Positions 11,401-22,933 are shown, counted from the stretch's first letter. The stretch: DNA of 64,000 nucleotides from Laccaria trichodermophora (GCA_018417955.1 JACTVC010000001.1:4836001-4900000), one strand, 5' to 3'. The notes: generated by a model from the letters alone, not told the origin. Numbers and translations are program-made.

Positions 11401-12384
11401 TAAAGCTACCAGAAGTCCAAGTTGGTATCGAACTTGATGGCTCCACTGCACAAAGCGCTACAGGGATCGAAAACATCCTGACCCGAAACTCTTCTGAGTG
11501 GCCGTTGAAACGTGTCGAAGTCGTCTGGCAGATCTTGAGGGTTCAAAGGGTCGTCGCGAGGGCGCCAAATGTTGAAGAGGTACTCAAACGAGCCATCAGC
11601 AGTGATGAGACCCACGTCGCCGATATCAATCCCATGCTTCTGATACTCGATTGGTAGTGAGCTTTTGGGTTGCGGGAACCACAGCGGAAATCCGTATCGG
11701 TAAGGATGCATGTGCTCCACATAGATTTTGAAGCTGCTGTTGTTCGCGGTAAAGGCCGTAGCTGGAATCGTAAGTGCATCTGCAGGCGGCGTCTAAAAAT
11801 CACAGAAACCCAATTGAAGGCAGTACTGGTCCATCGGGAAGAACAGATACATACCAGTTCAACAGAGGCTCCCTCAGATTGACAGTCTGAACCTTCCTCT
11901 TGCTCCATATCTGACCTTAAATCCGTATGATGCGAGGAGTTTGAGGAAGTGAGAACCTCTGACGAGGATTCTGTTCACGTCCAGATTGAGAATCAACTTA
12001 AGACGAAGCAGTGACAAACATACGATAGATTTCGAGCGGAGTAACCCTCTCGTCCTGCACTTCCGATTCACAACCACTCGTTCCCGCACTCGACCTTGGT
12101 TGGAAGTTAGCACAAAAAGGGTTGTTCGAGTTAGACGGTGTCGAGGATGCTGTCTCTGACCCTCTTTGAAGCTCGCTCTGCCAGGCTGGGATAATGACAT
12201 GTCCTCGACTAGCATGTCTGTGTTCGTCGTCGCCGAGGGTTGCCATAGAGCCTCCCTCCTCGAGTGGCAACGTCCTGGAATGCGAATGATTCCGCTGTTC
12301 AACATTGATGAAAAAGATACTGCCGCCTGCATGGTTTATGTGGTTGTCCGCAAACGTTTGGTGTCTTCCGTGGTTGAATGACAT
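8484..12384 (-). CDS. Conserved agaric protein of unknown function, 1161 residues
   Basis: Eight exons on the minus strand (12384-12024, 11910-11855, 11792-11410, 11357-10628, 10579-10520, 10479-10392, 10339-9665, 9616-8484) sum to 3486 bases with every splice phase consistent. The start region (MSFNHGRHQTF, then polar Asn/His-rich sequence) resembles the N-terminus of many agaric NLR-type and orphan proteins. Residues about 195-480 carry FKIYVEHMHPYRYGFPLWF, YLFNIWRP and LYFVTGHMKTSSWGIA, a motif set I associate with a large basidiomycete family of unknown function. The block ends HPSDVINELLLEM...LTHDKIWFSLV. A C-terminal part (exon 8) with PYMLLPLWPGQTDP and YLLVWYKPDPNPNGTLP looks like a second domain. 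One intron (10519-10480) is only 40 bases with a GTCGCT donor. No catalytic motif is recognised. Confidence 0.75.
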
Positions 12385-12812
12385 TGGTCGGACAGCCTCA
12401 GTTGCGACGAAGTGTGCAAAATGGGTCCTATATGTCAGACAAGCGGTCTCGTTCGACCTAAATCTTCATCATGATTTAGTGTGGGATCCCGCAATATGAG
12501 TACGACATAGCAGGGAAAGCCGGGTCGAATGCATATGACCAGAGCAAAGAGATAGAAAGTTGAGATCTGAGCGACGACCCTTCGAGTTGGGCTCTCGTGA
12601 CTGGACCACATGGACGAGAGTCTCGTCCATGTGGTCCAGGGTTCGAACGTTCAGCCAATGTGTAGCATCAAGGGTTCGAGGGGACCCTGAACGAACACGT
12701 TTTGTTGCCTGCTCTCCAAGGTGTTTCTTATAGCGCATAGTGGACCAACATTCAGTGTATGACGCTCCAGGTAATCCTTGAAAAGATTCGACTGAACAGC
12801 CCGGTGACTGGA
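12385..12812. other. Upstream region with a perfect 39-bp hairpin
   Basis: There is no gene. At 12601-12639 two 19-base arms (CTGGACCACATGGACGAGA and its exact inverse) are separated by a single base. They could form a cruciform or be a relic of an inverted insertion. The rest holds short unsupported frames and may contain the promoter of the minus-strand gene starting at 12384. Confidence 0.5.
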
Positions 12813-12818
12813 TTCTAC

Positions 12819-13501
12819 TAGGACCCCTGAAAATACCCTTGGAACCCAGATCCCAATCCGGATAAAAATTCTGAAATTTTTTTGAAAACCCATAGCACTG
12901 TCCGGATAGAATTTAGACCATTTTGGCTGGAACCCGGAGGCAGATTTCCGGATAGAAATTGGGCTGACCCACCAAACCCAGAGCCACTTCCGGATAAAAA
13001 TTGGTGCAGCTGGGGATCCGAACTCAAGACATATTGAATGTGAAGGTCATCAACTAAAGCCATTAACGTTTTAACCACTACTCCAAATGAACATAATATT
13101 ATTTTCCACTTTGACCATCTTACACCATCGATATTTGCATTTCTCTGCACTCTCAAATATGTCTCAGAGGAGCCACGAAATGGGCACGATTTCGTGTATT
13201 TTAGTGTCTTGTTATCTGAGATGCTTGCAGGATGCCTATTGGGGCTCCAGAGGAGATGCCGTGCGAGAAATTTGCGTTTTAAAGCGAAAATAGGTGTTTT
13301 TAAGCGAAAATTTGGTGTTTTCAAGTGAAAAAAGCGAAAATAGAGGTTTTGGGTAACCCAGATCCGCGTCCGGATAAATTTTGCCCATACCTGGACCCAG
13401 ATCCGCCATCCGGATAGAATTTGTCCAAAACTGTCCGGATAAAAATTCCAAAAATTTCGACTTTTTGGATCTGGGTTCCAAGGGTACTTTCAGGGGTCCT
13501 A
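12819..13501. mobile_element. 683-bp inverted-repeat element with CCGGATA subterminal repeats
   Basis: It is bounded by a 6-bp duplication TTCTAC (12813-12818 and 13502-13507). Its ends are TAGGACCCCTGAAAATACCC and the near-exact inverse, about 40 bp each. Seven copies of a TCCGGATARAAATT-like box lie in the same orientation, four on the left and three on the right, and resemble transposase-binding subterminal repeats. The core holds AAGCGAAAAT repeats but no coding frame. It is a non-autonomous DNA transposon; the superfamily is not assigned. Confidence 0.75.
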
Positions 13502-13507
13502 TTCTAC

Positions 13508-14081
13508 TCACACGAATGTGATTATGTTTTCTTGGCGTCAATTTTTGTTGTCAGTGGCTGTGGGTTTGATCATATCAATAAGGTTGTGGCAACGGCGCTT
13601 AAACCACGCTCAGGACTCTCACCGATTGGTCGCCTAATGAGACTAGTCTCCATTTCACGAATAGCCTCGCACGAGTGGCGTTTTTTATGGAAAAGTCCGC
13701 TGCGGTGAGCGGCCCCAAGTCACCCCTGAAGTGGGTGGCATTCGTTCCCGACTTATGAAGTCCAAAATGCTCCATAAAACCAAAATGCTGTATAAAACAG
13801 ATGATCGAGATCAAGTTAACATCCTTTCAGTTCATAAGGGGAGTCTTCAACAAATTGGAAAACTACAACGCGTTTTATGCGGAAGGGTTCATTCCATGGT
13901 CCGAGGCAAAATTTAAAATATTGTCAGGGCGAGCGGCCCTTGAGGCGCTACAGCCAACTGGGGGTTCAGATCGATGGGGCTGGAACGGGCGTTTATTTTG
14001 TGATGCACCAAAATTGAATGAAACCGGATGGAATCGCGATTGGACTGTTGGGGTTTTCGGAAGAGAAAGTCAGAAAGACTC
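13508..14081. other. Stretch without a supported gene
   Basis: A plus frame at 13801-14085 (94 residues) has protein-like composition but no recognised motif, start context or splice partner. I see nothing else. Confidence 0.25.
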
Positions 14082-15019
14082 TTAGTGGGGAAAAAGATGA
14101 GACAGATTGCTAATTGGTTGAATTATCTGACCCTCAGAGAGGATCGCGATCGCTGATCTACCCTCTTCAAAAGACCATTGAGACGCGGTCCATCCGCGTC
14201 TCGCATTCACTATTATGACAAGTCGAAAGCACGGTCGAACAATCGGCGGGGCCACGCACCATACAAGCAGACGACCATTCCCTTCAATCGTTGAAAATCC
14301 ATCCCAATTCGCAGGATCATGCATACCAAGGTAGCTGAAGCTGGAGGCCATGCCCAGCATCTCAGCACATTCTCGTGTTCGGTGAAGTGATTCGGTTGGA
14401 TTCGTTTCATCAAGAATGTGTTGTCGAAATGGCTGGATAGATGTAACTGATCATGATAAAACATGCGAGGGCACGAGAATCAAGTCCGTCCGCGACAGTG
14501 GAGACTAATAGGCGCAAATGTGTAAAATTTTAACTTGAATGTGACAATGAAAGAACTCGGGCGCACCGTACCCTTTCCGACGGCAGGCTTACAGAGACTC
14601 GGAATGACGAGGAAAAACGAGGTAGCTATCACTTGAAATTCAATATATTCTGATTGAACCCAATATCGGTCCGGAGCATACGGGGCTGAATTTCAATATA
14701 AAAGTGAAGAAGAGCTGAGAGCTTAGGCTTATCAACGTACTTGTATGCTGCATCCTTTCCCGCACTCGATAGCAACAATGCCAGTGTTCCTCTGTAGACC
14801 GTTCCGCCGTCGAATGGCACAAGTCCAACTTGCTGCGGCGAAATTCCTGCAAGCCCAATGCAAGCCTGCACCCAGACATCGACGAAGGTTATCGTTGGAA
14901 AATCGGAATGTGAAAGTACAGTTCCACACAGCGAGGCATAGTGGCAAGGTATAGTCGTTGCGTATGTTGCGTGCTTGAGCCTGCGTGAAATCGTATTCGG
15001 GCGAGCTGCACAGCTGCAA
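14082..15019 (-). pseudogene. Possible decayed minus-strand gene
   Basis: Two minus-strand segments read as protein. About 14985-14745 contains DFPTITFVDVWVQACIGL and ends before a GTACGT donor-like site. The segment 14370-14082 contains AEMLGMASSFSYLGMHDPANW. They are in different frames and separated by AT-rich DNA, and no family is recognised. They could be exons of one gene whose middle is lost; confidence is low. Confidence 0.25.
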
Positions 15020-15821
15020 CTTGTAAGTACAAAGCTTGAGCTTGATGTTTGGTGTTATTTAAAAGAGCACGTTCGGAAACTTCCTAATTGTTAATCCGAC
15101 AGCTTCCCATCCCTTCCCGTCTCCCCTACTCAAACATTCCTTATGGGAGACTTCTACGCCAGCCTGACACTTCCTTTGGAAAATTGCCGCCCGCCAGCAC
15201 GGAAACATCCACTTGGCTCTGATGTGACGTACATATGTATGTGGCAGGCCCGAACTCGTTTGATACTCCGACTGCCATACTATCCGAACAAAAGAATTGC
15301 GAGTAACCGAAAAGTGTAGCTCTACCGAGGAAGGCGATGTTATGCTTTCCGGCGCAACGTTTGTCAGCTTTCAATATAGCGCTCTTCGACGAGTCTTTGT
15401 TGCTGACTTGGCCACAAACTTGTAGAATTGCAAATACTACCTTGACAAAACAGGAAGCGTCCACCTCGTCAACAGGTTGACGGACGTTATGGAACAGTAA
15501 CCCTCAGTCACGAGTTGGAATTTTGGCAGTTTAACCGAGCAAGACACACTCCTGGCGAACAACAGAGTTGTCGGAGTTGAATTTTTGCGATTAAATGAAT
15601 GGATTTGTGGATGGAGAGCCATCCTGGAAGCCGAATGAACCGAAATGGCCGCTTTCTATCGGGGTCGGTAGTGTCTTGGCTCTCGTAATTCTTATTCGGA
15701 TTAACTCAACACATCATCCTTGCATCATCCTGGGACATGAGGCAGTCTTTGGGAACCAATAAGTAGCTGTTCCCCCACCTTGATTCGACCCATCCTGGGG
15801 ATTCGTTCTTTCAATCCCAAG
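15020..15821. other. Upstream region of the amino-acid oxidase gene
   Basis: No gene or RNA is recognised. The last 100 bases contain pyrimidine-rich stretches (TTCCCCCACC) typical of a fungal core promoter. Confidence 0.35.
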
Positions 15822-17993
15822 ATGATTCTCAACGTTCTCCTGCCGATTCTTGCTACCTGCCAAGCTGCTCTCGCTGCTACCAACATCCCATACGACGTCT
15901 TTTCCTATTACGGTCGCAGTCTCATCGAAAATGCGCACACATCGCAGAAATCCAATTTGCCAGCAAAACACGTCGCTTTAAGCCAAGCTCTACAAGGGAG
16001 GCTCCCCAACACGACCTGTAACTCCTCCACGGAGTTCCCCATCGGCATTTTAGGTGCCGGCATGGCGGGTCTCTACACTGCCTTGATTCTCGACGACCTT
16101 GGCCTTCCGTACGAGATATTGGAGGCTGATAGTACGCGAATTGGAGGAAGGATTTACACGCACCAATTTGACCCTAGCAAGGAGTTTGAATATTTTGCAA
16201 GTCGTTTGTTTATCCGACGACGTTTTCTAATTATACTATCCAGGATGTCGGGGCCATGCGCTTCCCCCTCCCCCAACCTGGGACGCACGGCGTGATGTCG
16301 CGTGTCGAACATCTCTTCCATTACCCTCCGCTCAACACCGGAGGTAATCTGGCCCTAGCAAGCAAGCTCATTCCATATTACTACCGCGCGGTCAACGGAA
16401 CTGGACGCATGTATTTCAACGAAGTTCACTCCACTGTCAACGCCAACCCGCCCAGCCAGTTCGACGCCCAAGCCATGGATGTCCCACAACCTTATATCAA
16501 TGCCGGTGTCAGTAAAATTCTCAACGACGCTATCGGCCCGCTCGCAGAGGCACTTTTTAACGATATCAACACTGGTACGACTGCTGGCTGGCAGAGGATG
16601 CAACAACTCGATCCTCATAGCACTCGATCTTACCTTGCGTTCAATTATACGCCGAGCGCAAAGTTCGCTCAGCAATATCAGCTGCCAGAAACGCCTTTGG
16701 ACGTGGATACTATCAACTGGGCTGAAACATTCGACAAGAGTACCCAGTGGTATGACAGAGCCTTAACGGAGACCGTATTGGAAGCCGTAGCTTTCGGTGA
16801 CGTTCCCGGCGTCACCGTTGACTGGAAGTGCCTGAGGTAATCTTGACAACGTATTTCAATGTGCCTATGCTGACTAACTTCTCTACAGAGGTGGTTCGCG
16901 CCAGCTCCCATATACCATCAAAGCCTACCTCGACTCCAGATCTCCCGGCTCCATAAAACAAGGTGTTCAAGTTGCCAAAATCGCACCCACTGATCCCGGA
17001 AGCACCAGCTCACCCCTAAAAGTAACCAGCACAACCGGCGAGGCGTATACCTACTCACACGTCATCTCCACCATCCCCCTCCCTGTTATGCGTACCCTCG
17101 ACCTCACTCAAGCAGGTCTATCTATCATGCAATCCAACGCCCTCCGTCAGCTCCAGTACGGACCTTCTATCAAAATCGGCATCCAATTTACCGAGCCTTG
17201 GTGGACTACTGGTGTTGACAAGGACGGGAAACCCATCGGCATTGTCGGCGGACAGTCGTTCACCGATCTACCCATCCGAACTGTTGTATACCCCTCGTAT
17301 GGCGTTAACACTCCCGGATCTGCGCCCTCCAACGTGCTCATTGCCAGTTATTGTTGGACCAACGACGCGGAGCGCATGGGAAATCTCATCAATGCTGGAG
17401 CGGACGAGTTGCTCAAGGATCTGGTGCTCCGAAACCTTGCGACGGTCCATAACGTCGACTACAAGTACCTGAAGGACCGTTTGGTTGCTGTTTATCCCTG
17501 GGACTGGAACCACAACTCGCTGACGATGGGTAAGCCCTAAATCTATTTCCGCTCACGGCGGGGACTGATTCGCTGCGTTCTAGGTGCTTTCGCGTTCTTC
17601 GGGCCTGGCAATTATTTGAAGTTGTACGAGAGCTTGAGCGTTCCTGCCTCGAATGGAAGGCTGCATTTCGCCGGCGAAGCAATCAGTGTCCGCCACGCGT
17701 AAGTCCCTTTTGCGACTCTTTTCGTCGACAGAACTCTGACGACTTGCTTGCTTTATTTTAGCTGGGTCGTCGGTGCTTTAGACAGCGCTTGGGTTGCCGT
17801 GCACAATTACCTCATCATGACTCACGCGTCGCAGGATACATTGAACAAGTTCTACAACAACTGGGGAATCAACTGGGAGTGGACCAAGTCGGGTGCTGAG
17901 AGCAAAAATAATAATGGAACCCTCGCGCATGAGGACAACCTTTTGTTGGAACATCTTATCATTCACAGGTCAGACCTCTTTTCCGGTGCCTAG
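15822..17993 (+). CDS. Secreted L-amino-acid oxidase (FAD-dependent amine oxidase)
   Basis: Five exons (15822-16196, 16244-16836, 16889-17529, 17584-17698, 17762-17993) give 651 residues. Residues 1-18 form a signal peptide (MILNVLLPILATCQAALA). The dinucleotide-binding motif GILGAGMAGLYTA lies at about residues 76-88, followed by the acidic EILEADSTRIGGRIYTH. A second FAD/substrate region, GRLHFAGEAISVRHAWVVGA, is near the C-terminus. The family oxidises L-amino acids to keto acids, ammonia and hydrogen peroxide; in agarics extracellular members are thought to mobilise nitrogen or defend the mycelium. The first intron is GC-AG (donor GCAAGT at 16197). All phases fit, so the gene looks functional. 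Its exact amino-acid preference cannot be read from sequence. Confidence 0.9.
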
Positions 17994-18435
17994 ACACGTT
18001 ATCCCCATACTCCACGCAATGACTTTGACGCTGCTTTTGGACTGTACGACCAAGAAACATTTTGCATACTTTCACGAACACTTCTGTATTCACGCTCTTC
18101 ATGCCATTTGAATTACTACACATATACGTATACGTTCTTGACGACTATCTTGTAAACTTTGGCCACTCCAAGATTGAGGAATAGCGAACAGCGATACCTA
18201 TGCCTCTTCAAGTTCATTAATTAGGACAAAATTGTCAGAGGGAACCGGGCCTATTTGTAACCAGCATTGTGAGGTATAATATTGACGGTCAGTCAGTACA
18301 TTCCTGGTAAGGTTGTTAACGAGATCAGTGGCAGTGGATGCCAGGAAATGAAGATCGCAGAATGTGCACGTCCAAGCTGGTACGTTTATGGTTCAAAATA
18401 TTCCATTAAACAACATGGGATCGGCCATTCAAATT
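17994..18435. other. 3' flank of the oxidase gene
   Basis: AT-rich DNA without recognised genes, leading into the tRNA-like array. Confidence 0.4.
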
Positions 18436-21400
18436 AGCTCACGAGGGATTTAAAGCACTGTATTGAGCTATGTTGGTGCATGGTGCAGACTGTTAAACCA
18501 CTTGCACTTTTACTGTGTTCTTGCATAAAATAATATTCAAACAGCCTGAGGTTGAGGAGCCACTGCCAAGCATCTGCTCCAACTTTATTTATTTTTCCTG
18601 AAGACTCAGTGCTCAATAATAAAATGAGTGGAGGCTGACTTGAGTCTTTTCACACAGGCATTACCCAAAAATATAACAGGTGGTTCAATTTGTCAGGAAC
18701 TCAAGAGGGATTCGAACCCATTACAATACAGAGCTCTGAAGAAGACATAGAAGCATTATATTGAGCCATGTAGGCGCATGGTGCAGACCATTTTACCACT
18801 GGTGCTTGTACATTGTATACATACTTCATCATATACAAAAGGCCTAGGTAAATCCACTTTAGCTTGCTTTACCATTCTACACCAAAGAGCTGATATCAAA
18901 ATTGGAGTATGCTAGAGCCTTACACTGGCATGCATCACAACACACAAAAAAAAACCAGTCATCTATTGCATCAGGTAAGAAATCAAGGAATTCAAATTCA
19001 TTGATATCAGAGGATTCAGAGGCATTATTGTGTTGAGCTAATTGGACCAGTTGGCCATTTGTATTTTTTTTATCATTGTCTAGAACTTTCACCCCAGCTG
19101 CCATGTCAAACTGATGTGCTTGAAGGCAAAACAGATAAAAATAAAACAAACTCCTTTGAATTAGAGTTGTATGGAATTCAATAGTGGTTGGTGTACATCC
19201 ATAAAAAAGTGGCCCTTTCAGACATCAGCTCAAGTGGGATTGGAACCAACTCACTCATATACATACCCAGCCTCAAGACTCAAGGTATTGTACTGAGCTG
19301 CACTGATTATCATTGGTACTTTCCATAACACAATTTCACCAACTTGATAATGAATGTGTCCACTGATGACTCTGCAAGCAATTGAAAGCAATTTGTTTTT
19401 CTTCTTTTTGAAAACATCTAATGACTGCTAACACACATGAGACTAATTGTGACATCAGGTTTCCTTCCAAATATTGGCCAGGCAAGTCTGAGGTGTGATG
19501 TGCAAGTGAGTGTACTCTATAACTTATAAGGCACCCTCAAGAAATGATTTATCAAAAAACAGAAGGAATTGATGCATTAGCCTAGGGGGATTTGAACCTG
19601 CCAATTTCACCCAACTTTCCCATGGATTAGAGGTGCTGTGAGGTTGAGCCAGTGGACCACTGGGCCATTTGTGCTTTTCTGCATTATGGATTCATCACCC
19701 TCAGAAATGCCTGAGAGGTGTCTCTCCAAGTACTTGAAAGCATAGATATATATAGCATTGCCAATGCCCACCTATGGTTGAGTATGTATGTCCATGTACA
19801 CATGATGTCAGCTTATTGTTATACCACTTGGGGACTTCTCTAATTTCTAACACCAATTGTTTAGTGGAAGTGCATCCAGGCAAAAAAAACTGACACATCC
19901 TCATTGACACAGCTCAAAGGGGATTTGAACCCCACCAACTTTGCCAGGCCTCCCCTAACTCCCCTGGCAAGATTTAGAGGTGCTTGTGAAGTTGAGCTAC
20001 TAATTGTTATTGACACAGATCAAGGGGGATTTGAACCCCCACCAAGCTACCCTCACCCAAATCCCCCAGCAAGATTCAGAGGCATTGTAAAGTTGAGCCA
20101 CTACTTGGCTACTTATGTTGTATTGAAATAAATGTTTATTAGTGTAAATGCATCATTAAAAAAACTCAAACACTTCATCAAACACTGCTCAAAGGGGATT
20201 CAAACCCTACCAATTTTCACCCCAGCAAGATTTGTGAATTTGAGCTAACACTGGACTGCTAGGCTATTTACAGCTTTGGTTTACCTATGTTGTATTGAAA
20301 TAATTGTTCATTGAAGGGTGTTCTCAAAAAAAGAAATCAGAGTCAAAAGTTCAATGCTTGATTCACAGCTCAAGGGGGATTCAAACCCCCACCAATTTCT
20401 ACCCTCACCCAACTGCCTTAGGTGAGATTCAGACATGTTTGTGAAGTTGAGCTAACACTGGACTGCTAGGCTATTTACAGCTCAAGTTTACTTATGTTGT
20501 ATCAAAACAATTCAAGTAGTTTGATGAACATGTATCCACAAGAAAAGTTTTCATTCCCAATATGGAACAGCTCAAGGGGGATTTGAACCCCCCACCAATT
20601 CCACTCACCTGATTCAGAAGTGTTTGTGAAGTTGAGCTACTGCTTTGGCTATTTACAGCTTGAGTTTACTTACATTGTATCAAAACAATTTGTAAGTGGA
20701 AGTGTGTCCATAAGAAAAGAAAAATTATGACCTCATTGAATGGTCAATCCACAGCTCAAGGGGGATTCGAACCCCACCAATCTACCCTCACCTCAATAAG
20801 ATTCAGATGTGTTTGTGAAGTTGAGCTACATAGCACTGGACTCCTACAGCTCGATTTGTTTACTTACGTCGTATCAAAAAAACAATTGTTTAGTGAAAGT
20901 GCATTCATAAAAAACAAGTTATGGCAGAAGCACAGCTCAAGGGGGATTTGAACCCCACAAGTATACCCTCACCCAACTCCCCAGGAAGATTCAGAGGTGT
21001 TGCTACTATGTACTTGACTATTTACAGCTCAAGTTTACTCACATTGTATTGAAACAATTTGTAAGTGGAAGTGAATCCATTAAAAAAAAGTAAGAGCTCA
21101 CGCGACCCACAGCTCAAGGGGGATTCGAACCCACCACCAATTTCACTCACCCAATTCAGAAGTGTTTGTGAAGTTGAGCTACTACTTGGATATTTATTGC
21201 TCGAATTTACTTATGTCGTATCGAAACAATTGTTTAGTGAAAGTGCATTCATAAAAAACAAGGTATGGGCCAAGCACAGCTCAAAGGGGAATCGAACCCC
21301 CACCAATTTCTACCCTCACCCAACTCCCCCGGTGGGATTCAGAGGTGTTTGTAAAGTTGAGCTACTTGACACTGGACTGCTACAGCCCAAGTTTACTTAC

Positions 21401-21572
21401 ATCGTATCGAAACAATTCATGTAGTCTAGTGAACGTGCCGTCCATAAAAATACTCGAACACCCTACAGCTCAAGGGGGGAATCGAACCCGCCGCCGCCCC
21501 CCCACCAATTTAATTTCGTCCTCACCCAACTCCCCCCGGCGAGGGTTCAGAGGTGCTTGTGAAGTTGAGCTA
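18436..21572 (-). repeat. Tandem array of about 15 tRNA-like, Pol III-type units
   Basis: Units start (plus coordinates) near 18436, 18698, 18978, 19227, 19579, 19911, 20018, 20187, 20367, 20569, 20753, 20934, 21111, 21278 and 21467. From 20187 rightward the period is 167-202 bp; on the left it is longer. On the plus strand each unit begins AGCTCAAGGGGGATTCGAAC and ends GAAGTTGAGCTAC. Read on the minus strand this is an A-box-like TAGCTCAACTT, a long variable middle, a T-arm of the form GGGG-TTCGATT-CCCC containing the B box, and TTGAGCT, which pairs with AGCTCAA as a 7-bp closing stem. Nearly every unit is followed downstream (minus strand) by T5-T9, a Pol III terminator. Spacers also repeat (TTTACTTACGTCGTATC, AGTGAAAGTGCATTC), so the entire 180-bp unit is duplicated, not only the tRNA-like part. 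CpG is frequent on the right and almost absent on the left. Confidence 0.85.
21278..21365 (-). ncRNA. Best-preserved tRNA-like unit of the array
   Basis: Read on the minus strand: AGCTCAA at the 5' end pairs with TTGAGCT at the 3' end. The B box GGTTCGATTCC sits in a T-arm with a 7-base loop, and a G-rich variable segment of about 30 bases lies before it. A T6 run at 21258-21253 is about 20 bases beyond the 3' end. No clear anticodon arm is visible, so it is not a normal tRNA; a tRNA-derived small RNA or SINE-like unit is more likely. Transcription is inferred only. Confidence 0.5.
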
Positions 21573-21929
21573 GCTAGGCTATTTACATCTTTTTTTTTAC
21601 ATACGTAGACCTAACGGCAAAGATAGAGTGTCCCATTTTGATATCGCTTCAAGTTGACACAAGCCGAGTCCAAGATACCTAAGCTTTTGTTTAGATATCC
21701 TTGGCATTTAGCAATTGAGGGTACGATTCCTACCCCTACCCCCGCGACGAATTGCAACAACCCAAGCTCCAAAGACCCCAAAATTCGCGATAGAGTGAAT
21801 GGTGGTTATTATTATATAAATACCGTGTCCCCCAAATTACACAAACGACTTGAACGAAGCGCAGCTTCAACTTCTCGTTTCCCCCCAATTAATTGACCCC
21901 CTTCCAACCAACCCCAAACACGCGCTCAC
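21573..21929. other. Boundary between array and genes
   Basis: No gene is recognised. Sequence composition shifts here from AT-rich array DNA to CpG-containing DNA of the next gene pair. Confidence 0.4.
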
Positions 21930-22933
21930 TCACTCCCTCTCGAAATGCTTTCCCCGCTTCGGATCCGCCCTCCTCTTCTCGATGGCCTTGCGGAGTTTAT
22001 GGTATGGACGTACGACGATGACGGGGACTGGGGAGTGGGAGAGGCAGTATCTGTTGGATTGGGTGGTTAGTGTGGGTAGAGGGAAGAGGAAGAGTAGATG
22101 TAAAGTGGACGGCTTGAACACCCGGAAGGAGTTGGATAGTTCAAAAAAGAAAGAAAGAAAGAAGAAAGAAAGACTCTACTCACTTGCTAACGCTCCCGAT
22201 CCCACCGATCCCTCTAACCCATGGTCTGCGACCACGGGTGCCGACGACGACGGAGTCGGGGCGGTAGAGGGCGATGAGGCGATCCAAGGTGTCTGTTATT
22301 TTTCCGGGGATGTATTCGAGGATTAAGGAGAGCTGTCGGGGCGTGAGGTTAGTTGTGGATGATAGTGCGACGTAACAAAAAGACGGCACACGACCACCAA
22401 CGCCTCACCTTCCTATCAACAGCAAACTCAGCACTCTTCTCCTGCACACTCCTCATCAACTCCCTAGCCTCCTCCCTAACACCATCATGATCCCTCTCCA
22501 ACACATCCTCATCCACGCCCCTAAACACGATAAGTTCATCCCCATCCTGGACTAAACTCTCCAAACACCACTCTAGCGCCTCGCGGCCCGATTCGTCGGG
22601 CGACGCAGCGCAGAGGAAGACGCGGGTGTTTCGGGAGCGTTGGTAGCCTGATGATTTTGCGGAGAGGGTGAATGAGAACATGGATGCTAGGGGGTTTTCG
22701 AAGGTGTCGAAGGAGACCTTTGGGGTGTATGCTGTTGTTGTGTTTGTTGTTGAGGAGGAAGGATAGGAGAGGTGGGAAGTTGCGCTGTTGGGCGGTGGGA
22801 GGGGGAGGGAGGTGTGCATTGGCGTTGGGGGGAGGGAGGATTGGGGAGATTGGGTCATGGGTGAGGTGGGTCTGGAGTGGTGTTTTAAGGCGCTGCGGAG
22901 GTGGGCGTGGGTGTGGGTTTGGTCGGTGTCCAT
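21930..22933 (-). CDS. Universal stress protein (UspA-fold) family protein
   Basis: Three exons (22933-22409, 22332-22184, 22050-21930) give 264 residues. The first 75 residues are Pro/Ser/Thr-rich and disordered. A UspA-type nucleotide-binding fold follows: strand RVFLCAASPDESGREALEW, strand DGDELIVFRGVD, a helix region, then DSVVVGTRGR with the glycine-rich loop GIGGIGSVSKYCL and SHSPVPVIVVRP, matching the family's G-2x-G-9x-G(S/T) ATP-binding motif near the C-terminus. Fungal members are poorly characterised and linked to stress responses. ATG 22933 is chosen because the longer upstream frame has no ATG. It diverges from the WW-domain gene with only 111 bases between the start codons, so the two share a promoter region. 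Confidence 0.82.

Noticed and set aside
13801..14085. 94-residue plus frame downstream of the 683-bp element
   Set aside because: Composition is protein-like but nothing else supports it, so it is recorded only as an unassigned stretch.
18436..21572. CRISPR-like reading of the regular array
   Set aside because: The host is eukaryotic, the 'spacers' are repeated too, the repeats are long and diverged, and the conserved part has Pol III promoter motifs.
18436..21572. Cluster of functional tRNA genes
   Set aside because: No anticodon arm or standard D-arm can be placed, and lengths vary; only the T-arm, a closing stem and promoter-like boxes are present.
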